10,529 nt of DNA, taken from assembly GCA_910578215.1 (NCBI GenBank), contig CAJTPH010000016.1, positions 1 to 10,529 on the forward strand. Reading direction: 5' to 3'. The position numbers and the translations under genes were made by a program. Below the pieces are notes generated by a model, which was not told the origin of the DNA, ran no database searches, and saw only the letters and a program-made list of their open reading frames with translations. Origin of the DNA: an uncultured Acetatifactor sp. GTDB lineage: Bacteria > Bacillota > Clostridia > Lachnospirales > Lachnospiraceae. Shown in pieces: positions 5,474 to 10,529 of the stretch. Position 1 is the stretch's first letter, and each line of letters begins with the position of its first letter.

Positions 5474-5687
5474 TACAAGGTATTTCTTGCGAAAAAAGCA
5501 TATGGGCGATATTGAACGGGAATTGACGGAGAGATTAAACCTGAGCTTATGCTTTAAAAGTAAAAGAGAAAGTATATATAAAAATAGCGAATTAATGGTT
5601 ACATGTAAAAAAAAATATGTCTCAGTACTTGTTTTTAATGATAGAAATAAAAGTAAGCTTTCTTATATTGAAAATCTTCTTTGGTGA
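5466..5687 (+). CDS. Unrecognised 73-aa basic protein
   Basis: Not recognised. The ATG at 5466 overlaps the previous gene's stop by 8 nt and has AAGGA 8 nt upstream (5453-5457), a typical coupled start. The product is small and basic: a helical N-terminus (MGDIERELTERLNLSLCFKS), then two strand-like segments (ELMVTCKKKYVSVLVFND) and a hydrophobic end (YIENLLW). The abrupt ending and small size leave open a degenerate or partial domain. The next gene begins 14 bp later, so it is part of the same operon. Confidence 0.68.
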   Translation: MNNTRYFLRKKHMGDIERELTERLNLSLCFKSKRESIYKNSELMVTCKKKYVSVLVFNDRNKSKLSYIENLLW

Positions 5688-5701
5688 AGGAAAAGGTTCA
5701 A

Positions 5702-6100
5702 ATGAATAAAAATATATCTGTTCTAAGCGTTGTGATTGCAATTATAATTGGGCTCAGGTGCATGCTGGACGGCAATAATAAGCTGGTATTTATTGTTGCA
5801 GGCATCAATATTGTAGCGATGGCGTTCGTACTGTATACAATCATTGAAAAGATTGTAGGTAACATAACAGATAAAATTAAAAAAAGTAACGTGCCGGAGC
5901 AGATCATCATCAGAGAAATAAAAAGTACGCGGTTTAAAATATGGGGGGTGAGTATAGGCGTCAGTGTCGTTGCAATTGTGTTATACTTATTGTGCTGCTG
6001 TTCAGGCCTGGGAAATGATATTATCTCTATCCTGGCATTGGGAATTTCAATATTGGACGATGAAATAGTAATGAAGGTTTCTGAAAATTATAAAATATGA
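5702..6100 (+). CDS. Small integral membrane protein, about four TM segments
   Basis: A 132-aa protein with hydrophobic segments at about residues 5-22, 28-50, 80-100 and 104-118, and a basic cytoplasmic-looking loop between TM2 and TM3 (ITDKIKKSNVPEQ, IREIKSTRFK). TM3 ends in a cysteine cluster (LCCCSG, 97-102). No family recognised. The ATG at 5702 is preferred to a TTG at 5681 because GGAAAAGG precedes it and the TTG would overlap the upstream gene's end. It stands between two soluble-protein genes with gaps of 14 and 11 bp, so it is surely co-transcribed; a function together with the YbjN-like protein is plausible but unproven. Confidence 0.85.
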   Translation: MNKNISVLSVVIAIIIGLRCMLDGNNKLVFIVAGINIVAMAFVLYTIIEKIVGNITDKIKKSNVPEQIIIREIKSTRFKIWGVSIGVSVVAIVLYLLCCCSGLGNDIISILALGISILDDEIVMKVSENYKI

Positions 6101-6111
6101 GGTGAAGACGT

Positions 6112-6573
6112 ATGGAAAAGGTAATAGAAGCGATTAAAGCTTATTATGAAAAAAATGAATGGAATTATGAATATGATGAAGAAGGTCATTTTTTTTCCTC
6201 GGGTATTAATATGGGAAATATCCTGGGAAACGTAAAAATGTATATTTATGTGGAACAAGCCAGTTACAGGGTGCTTTTGGTTTTAAACAGCAGGGTAGAA
6301 GAAAAATATTATAATACCGTGGGGGAATTTTTACATAGGGCAAATTTCGGTTTAAAAAACGGCAACTTTGAGATGGATTATAATGATGGCCAGATACGCT
6401 ATAAGACCTTTGTCAAATTTAAGGATAGGGAAATATCCCAGGAAACCGTTGAAGACAGCGTAATGGTGGGGATTGCGATGATCGACAGATACGGGAAGGG
6501 CTTGTTGAAGCTTATGCTGGGCGAAGGTACGCCTCAAGGGTGTGTGGAGGAATGTGAAAGAAAAGAGGAATAG
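6112..6573 (+). CDS. YbjN-domain protein
   Basis: A 153-aa soluble protein with the YbjN fold pattern: an N-terminal helix (MEKVIEAIKAYYEKNEWNYE), strands in the middle, the diagnostic stretch ANFGLKNGNFEMDYNDGQIR (77-96) followed by YKT, and a C-terminal helix (VGIAMIDRYGKGLLKLMLG). YbjN-family proteins (distantly related to type III secretion chaperones) are linked to stress and regulatory roles, but no biochemical activity is established. The domain also occurs as an accessory or chaperone-like protein near secretion and toxin loci. AGGTGA overlaps the preceding stop and gives a well-placed start. Last gene of the four-gene block, ending just before a hairpin shared with the convergent ABC operon. 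Confidence 0.9.
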   Translation: MEKVIEAIKAYYEKNEWNYEYDEEGHFFSSGINMGNILGNVKMYIYVEQASYRVLLVLNSRVEEKYYNTVGEFLHRANFGLKNGNFEMDYNDGQIRYKTFVKFKDREISQETVEDSVMVGIAMIDRYGKGLLKLMLGEGTPQGCVEECERKEE

Positions 6574-6591
6574 GAAATGGGAGTAGAAAAT

Positions 6592-6613
6592 AGGGCGCTG
6601 AAATACGCGCCCT
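6592..6613. terminator. Bidirectional hairpin between convergent operons
   Basis: AGGGCGC-TGAAATAC-GCGCCCT, a perfect 7-bp GC-rich stem. On the minus strand it is followed by TATTTTCT, a fair T-tract for ending the ABC operon. On the plus strand only TTT follows, so termination there is weaker. Confidence 0.72.
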
Positions 6614-6632
6614 TTGGCAGAACAGGTATGGC

Positions 6633-8444
6633 TTACTCCGTATAGTACTGTGCCTGGGCAAACCACAGCTCGCGGTATTTGCCGTCGGCGTCGTCCAGAA
6701 GCTCGCTGTGTGCGCCGGTTTGGACGATCTGCCCGTTATCGAACACGGCTATCTTGTCGCAGAAGCGGCAGGAGGCAAGGCGGTGGGAGATATAGATTGC
6801 CGTTTTTTCGCCCGCAAGCTCGTTGAATTTGGAGTATACCTCATATTCCGATACCGGGTCCAGGGCAGCGGTAGGCTCATCCAGGATCATAAAGGGCGCG
6901 TCCTTGTACAGCGCTCTTGCCAGAGCAATTTTCTGCGCCTCGCCGCCGGAGATTTCGATGCCTTTTTTGCTGTAATTCTTGTACAGATAGGTTTCCGTTT
7001 TGTCCGGCAGGGCCGCGAGCCTTTCGCCGAACCCAGCCTGGATGAGGCACTCGTGGACTTTATCCGGGTCGTAGTCTTTGGCGGCAGCCACATTTTGTCC
7101 AAGAGTCATGGCAAGGAGGTTAAAGTCCTGGAAGACCACGGAAAAAATGGACATATATTCGTCATAGTCGTACTTTCGGATATCCACGCCGTTTAGGAGG
7201 ATCTGCCCCTCCGTGGGGTCGTACAGGCGGCACATAAGCTTGATGAAGGTTGTCTTGCCGCTGCCGTTGGCGCCCACAACGGCAAGCTTTTCGCCTATCT
7301 TGAACTTAATATTTATGTTGCGCAGGGCGTAGGCTTCCGTGTTGGGATATTTGAAGGACACATTGCAGAATTCCACATAGTATTCGTTATCGTCCCGCTT
7401 TTCCACGGTAAGGGTGCCCTGGTACATGTTGTTGGGGATGTCAAAGTAGGAAAAGAACCGCTTCAGGTAACGACTGTTTACAAGCGTCATCTGTATCCCC
7501 GATACAAGGTCGGATATGGCGGAAATCAGTATCATCAGGCAGGACACATATTTGGCAATGGAGCCCACGGATACCGCTCCCTGTATCGACGCCGCGATTA
7601 GAATCAGGTAAGCGCCGTATTTTAAGAAATCCTGTAGGACCGTCTGGGGGAGGGCAAGCAGGGCTTTTTTTATGTTCATACGAAGCTGCCCGAGAAAGAA
7701 AACGAGACCGATTTCCGCGTTTTTATCAGCAATCATATCCGACATGCCATACAGGCGGATATCCTTTCCTGCGCTGTAATCCGTAATATAGGTCAGATAT
7801 TTTTCGCCCAGGGTGTTGACATCCACACAAGCCGCATAATAGGCGGATTCCAGAGCGGCGCTTTTTGAATTGGAGAAGATACTGTACCCTGCCAGAAGCA
7901 GGACTCCGCCTGTGAGCGCAAGCTTCATCCCGGGGGAAACCGCGTCAAGGGAAAAGAAGGACAGTGTCATTCCCACAGAGGCAAAGACTTTTGTCAGGCT
8001 GGAGACGATCATATCTGAGAAAAAGATAATATAATACAGGTTGAATCCGGTCTGGCTCTCCATTTTGATCTGATTCCTAAGCAGTGCCGTATTTCTGTCC
8101 TCAATAGCTTCATAGGCAAGCTCCATGGCCTTTCGGGAATATAGCCAATCCTCCGCAAGGTACATGCGCTGGCTTGCGCGTTTTTCCACGGACAACAGCC
8201 ACTGCCTCAGAAGCGACGCCAAAAAGGTCAGTCCCACGGTGAGCAGGGCATAGGCGGCAAGAGCCTTTGCGGATTTTCCGGCGATAAGGGCGTCTATCAG
8301 CCTGGCGGAAAAGTAAATGGGGATATAGGGAATCAGGGACTTGAGGACGGAGCCTGCCGTGCTGCAGACAGTAAAGGTTTTGTCAAGGTCAAAGAGGAGC
8401 CTCCAGCCCCGTTTTGTAATTTTGATTTGTTCGGACAGTTTCAT
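6633..8444 (-). CDS. ABC exporter subunit with fused TMD and NBD (second gene)
   Basis: A 603-aa half-transporter in the inner membrane. The N-terminal ~330 residues hold the membrane domain, with hydrophobic stretches near 36-48, 64-80, 135-160, 176-190 and 276-310. The ATPase domain follows: Walker A GANGSGKTT (391-399), Q-loop Gln439 (VFQDF), signature ISGGEAQ (498-504), Walker B FMILDEP with catalytic Glu523, and switch His554 (YISHRLAS). All catalytic residues are present. No C39 peptidase domain. The ATG at 8444 has AGAGGTGA at good spacing; a TTG at 8483 is an unlikely start. It lies 116 bp downstream of a second, distinct ABC half-transporter in the same direction, so the two probably form a heterodimeric exporter. 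Substrate (peptide, lipid or drug) cannot be read from sequence. Confidence 0.95.
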   Translation of the reverse strand: MKLSEQIKITKRGWRLLFDLDKTFTVCSTAGSVLKSLIPYIPIYFSARLIDALIAGKSAKALAAYALLTVGLTFLASLLRQWLLSVEKRASQRMYLAEDWLYSRKAMELAYEAIEDRNTALLRNQIKMESQTGFNLYYIIFFSDMIVSSLTKVFASVGMTLSFFSLDAVSPGMKLALTGGVLLLAGYSIFSNSKSAALESAYYAACVDVNTLGEKYLTYITDYSAGKDIRLYGMSDMIADKNAEIGLVFFLGQLRMNIKKALLALPQTVLQDFLKYGAYLILIAASIQGAVSVGSIAKYVSCLMILISAISDLVSGIQMTLVNSRYLKRFFSYFDIPNNMYQGTLTVEKRDDNEYYVEFCNVSFKYPNTEAYALRNINIKFKIGEKLAVVGANGSGKTTFIKLMCRLYDPTEGQILLNGVDIRKYDYDEYMSIFSVVFQDFNLLAMTLGQNVAAAKDYDPDKVHECLIQAGFGERLAALPDKTETYLYKNYSKKGIEISGGEAQKIALARALYKDAPFMILDEPTAALDPVSEYEVYSKFNELAGEKTAIYISHRLASCRFCDKIAVFDNGQIVQTGAHSELLDDADGKYRELWFAQAQYYTE

Positions 8445-8474
8445 AGTGTTTTCACCTCTAAGTGCTGTGCACGT

Positions 8475-8486
8475 CCTTTGCAAAGG
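8475..8486. repeat. 12-bp palindrome between the two ABC genes
   Basis: CCTTTGCAAAGG, a perfect palindrome, with GTGC-TGT-GCAC next to it (8462-8472), inside the 116-bp gap. It may be a regulatory or mRNA-processing site, or chance. Confidence 0.28.
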
Positions 8487-8560
8487 TTCGCGGCATTAAT
8501 GTGCGGGCGGATGTTGTTTCGGGCTTTCGTGAGAGCTTGGGCCGCCTGGGACCTGCGTTG

Positions 8561-10414
8561 TCAGCCGGTTTCATCCCGGTACCAGCAGCTCTGCATTTCG
8601 TAAAGAGACGCATATTTGCCGCCTGCGGCAATTAACTCCCCATGCGTTCCCTCCTCCGTTATGCGCCCGTTTTCCAGGTACAGGATTCTGTCGCAGAAGC
8701 GGGTGGAGGCAAGGCGGTGGGAGATAAACAGGGAGCTTTTGCCCGCCGCCATCCGGCTGTAGTTCAGGTAAATTTCATTTTCGGAAATCGGGTCAAGCGC
8801 TGAGGTGGGTTCGTCCAGCACCAGGATCGGAGCGTTTTTGTACAGCGCTCTGGCCAGCAGCAGCTTCTGCGCCTCGCCGCCTGACAGCTCGGTTCCGTCC
8901 TTGTTGATCTGCTTATCCAGCTTTGTCAGAATGCCCTGCGGAAGGGAATCGATTTTCTCGCCCAGTCCCGCGTCCCGCATGCATTTTTCAGCCAGCGCAT
9001 AATCCGTAGCCTCCGGGGATTTACAGGAAACTGTCTCCGCAAGGGAATAAAAGGCGGTGCGGACGTCCTGGAATACCGGGGAAAACAGCAAATAGTAATC
9101 CTGCCGGCGGAATTCGAGGACGGAATGACCATCTATGAGGATATCTCCTCCGGTTGGCAGGTACAGACCGCAGAGGAGCTTTACCAGCGTCGTCTTTCCC
9201 GCGCCGTTTAAGCCAACTATCGCGATTTTTTCGCCCGGACGAATGGTAAGGCTTATGTCTTTGAGCGTATCTTCCCGGGCGCCCTCGTATCGAAAGTAAA
9301 CATGCTCAAATTTGATTTCCGGTAGGGGAGATATCTTGTCTGCGGTTATTTCTCCGCTGCCGTCCTGTTCGGGGTATTCCAGATATTCCCGAAGGCTGCA
9401 GATGCTCAGACTGGATTTGTGCAGGTCGCTCCAGCCGCCCAATATTTTGCCGACCCAGTCGGCAAAGGTGGAGATGGCGGCAAAATAGAGCACAAATTTA
9501 TCCGCGCTCAGTTCCCCTTTGACAGCCATGGATATCAAAATCGCGTAGGCAGCCCCGTCCCGGAGCAGAATGACCGCCAGCCCTGGTAAGCGGGAGAGGA
9601 AGGAATTTCTTTCCTGAATGCGGCTGAAGTCGGAATGCTCCTTTACCAGGCTGCGATAGATTTCCGTGAGCCATCCCGCCATGCCGTAGATACGCACGTC
9701 CTTGGCTATGCCGAAATCGCCCAGCTTTGTGTTTAAATATTCCAGCCGGGTGTCTATGTCTGCGCGTGTGGCGCGGTTTTTATAGGTCCAGTTCTGATAA
9801 GCGCGCAGGCTGAACCAGTTGATTACGGGCGTGAGGGTGAGAAGCAGTACCAGCCAGGGGCTTACAAAGGATACCACCGTACCGAACAGGGCATAGCAGA
9901 TAACGCTTTCCGCCAGGGACCATGCCTGCCTGGGCAGGTCGTAGAGAGGCATGACGCCGTTCCACTGTGAGAGCGCCGTGTTTGCCCGATTGAAAAGGTC
10001 ACGCATGGCCTTGTTCTCATATTGCTGGTAAAAGCAGTTCAGGGCTTTTTTGTGCAGCTCGGTCGTCACCCGGCAGCGGTAAAGTTCTTCTTTACCCGAT
10101 ATCAGGTAAGAAAACAGCTTTTGGAGTATTCCGCCGAGAAGCATGGCAAGCATCACGGCGCCCAGGGCCGCCGCAGCATGGCGGAAGGTCTGCCCGTCGG
10201 TTATCTCTGCCACTACTAAGGACGGCAGGTAAACTGTCCCGTAGCTTATTCCTGTGTTCACCAATATCTGAGCGGCACACATTAAAAAAACTTCCGGCGT
10301 ATATTTGAGCTGGCGGGAAAAGCACCACAGTATGTTGGATGGCATAGATTTATAAGGTTTATTATCTGCGGCGTTTTCTTTTTTGTTTTTTTTAATATTA
10401 TTTTTTATTTTCAA
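8561..10414 (-). CDS. ABC exporter subunit with fused TMD and NBD (first gene)
   Basis: A 617-aa half-transporter. A lysine/asparagine-rich cytoplasmic N-terminus (KIKNNIKKNKKENAADNK) precedes hydrophobic stretches near residues 43-68, 79-103, 166-202, 278-297 and 303-320. The ATPase domain has Walker A GLNGAGKTT (401-409), Q-loop Gln449 (VFQDV), signature LSGGEAQ (510-516), Walker B ILVLDEP with Glu535, and switch His566 (FISHRLAS). Both ATP sites of a heterodimer with the next gene should therefore be catalytically competent, unlike many heterodimeric exporters with one degenerate site. The start is a TTG at 10414: GGAGGGAG lies exactly 8 nt upstream and the lysine-rich start follows. Another TTG at 10465 has no ribosome site. 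First gene of the operon; its promoter should lie in 10431-10529. Confidence 0.95.
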   Translation of the reverse strand: MKIKNNIKKNKKENAADNKPYKSMPSNILWCFSRQLKYTPEVFLMCAAQILVNTGISYGTVYLPSLVVAEITDGQTFRHAAAALGAVMLAMLLGGILQKLFSYLISGKEELYRCRVTTELHKKALNCFYQQYENKAMRDLFNRANTALSQWNGVMPLYDLPRQAWSLAESVICYALFGTVVSFVSPWLVLLLTLTPVINWFSLRAYQNWTYKNRATRADIDTRLEYLNTKLGDFGIAKDVRIYGMAGWLTEIYRSLVKEHSDFSRIQERNSFLSRLPGLAVILLRDGAAYAILISMAVKGELSADKFVLYFAAISTFADWVGKILGGWSDLHKSSLSICSLREYLEYPEQDGSGEITADKISPLPEIKFEHVYFRYEGAREDTLKDISLTIRPGEKIAIVGLNGAGKTTLVKLLCGLYLPTGGDILIDGHSVLEFRRQDYYLLFSPVFQDVRTAFYSLAETVSCKSPEATDYALAEKCMRDAGLGEKIDSLPQGILTKLDKQINKDGTELSGGEAQKLLLARALYKNAPILVLDEPTSALDPISENEIYLNYSRMAAGKSSLFISHRLASTRFCDRILYLENGRITEEGTHGELIAAGGKYASLYEMQSCWYRDETG

Positions 10415-10442
10415 GACGGTTTCTCCCTCCGGCGCTGATAGG

Positions 10443-10516
10443 TTTACCCGGCGCGTAATGGGCAAACGGAGCCGGAAACTGATGCAATGCCCATATATAT
10501 GATTATTTTACCCGGC
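10443..10516. repeat. Direct repeat TTTACCCGGC upstream of the ABC operon
   Basis: TTTACCCGGC occurs at 10443-10452 and 10507-10516, 64 bp apart, flanking the AT-rich stretch (CATATATATG, 10492-10501) that could hold the -10 of the ABC promoter. Their placement suggests paired regulator sites, but no regulator gene is in the window. Confidence 0.35.
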
Positions 10517-10529
10517 AATTTTCCAAAAA

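Noticed and set aside
5113..5478. 121-codon minus-strand open frame rich in F, S and L
   Set aside because: Antisense of the lysine-rich 107-aa frame, which explains its phenylalanine/leucine richness; no start signal.
6708..7196. 162-codon plus-strand open frame
   Set aside because: It lies wholly antisense to the ATPase domain of the second ABC gene, whose motifs are unmistakable, and lacks its own start signals.

Overview
The window looks like an accessory region of a Gram-positive, low-to-mid GC anaerobe of the Clostridia (Lachnospiraceae-like). Supporting signs are strong AGGAGG-type ribosome sites, a TTG start, a TnpX/TndX-type large serine recombinase, a WHG-type TetR regulator, and patchy base composition: GC-rich recombinase and ABC genes, with an AT-rich block at about 4.9-6.2 kb. 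The taxon is an inference from style; no marker gene is present.

Left part (1-2205): the C-terminal third of a large serine recombinase runs in from the left edge, so a mobile element probably ends near 720-810. Next, on the minus strand, is a TetR-family regulator with a consensus sigma-A promoter (TTGACA, 17 bp, TATAAT). One perfect palindrome fills the -35/-10 spacer and a second covers the start-site region. About 800 bp of debris follows: a piece of a second serine recombinase's catalytic domain (1541-1654) abuts a frameshifted piece of a metallo-beta-lactamase-fold hydrolase (1665-1872), then an unassigned stretch.

Middle part (2206-6613, plus strand): an HSL-type alpha/beta-hydrolase (esterase) with a strong terminator, then two gene blocks. 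Each block is preceded by a copy of the same ~71-bp repeat, which carries an extended -10 box, a TTGACACA/TGTGTCAA inverted repeat and an ATGCGC/GCGCAT hairpin. Block 1 is an unknown 153-aa protein plus a CmoM/SmtA-like methyltransferase, closed by a terminator. Block 2 is a tight operon of four small genes: a charged protein whose 5' end seems broken by a stop codon, a 73-aa protein, a 4-TM membrane protein and a YbjN-domain protein. It is closed by a hairpin shared with the convergent ABC operon. The repeat-flanked blocks of small unknown genes resemble cassette arrays such as immunity-gene or defence islands, but no toxin or effector is identifiable, so this remains an inference.

Right part (6633-10529, minus strand): two ABC exporter subunits, each with fused membrane and ATPase domains, probably forming a heterodimer. 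They are transcribed right to left. The first gene starts at TTG behind a perfect Shine-Dalgarno sequence. No substrate gene or regulator for the pair lies in the window.
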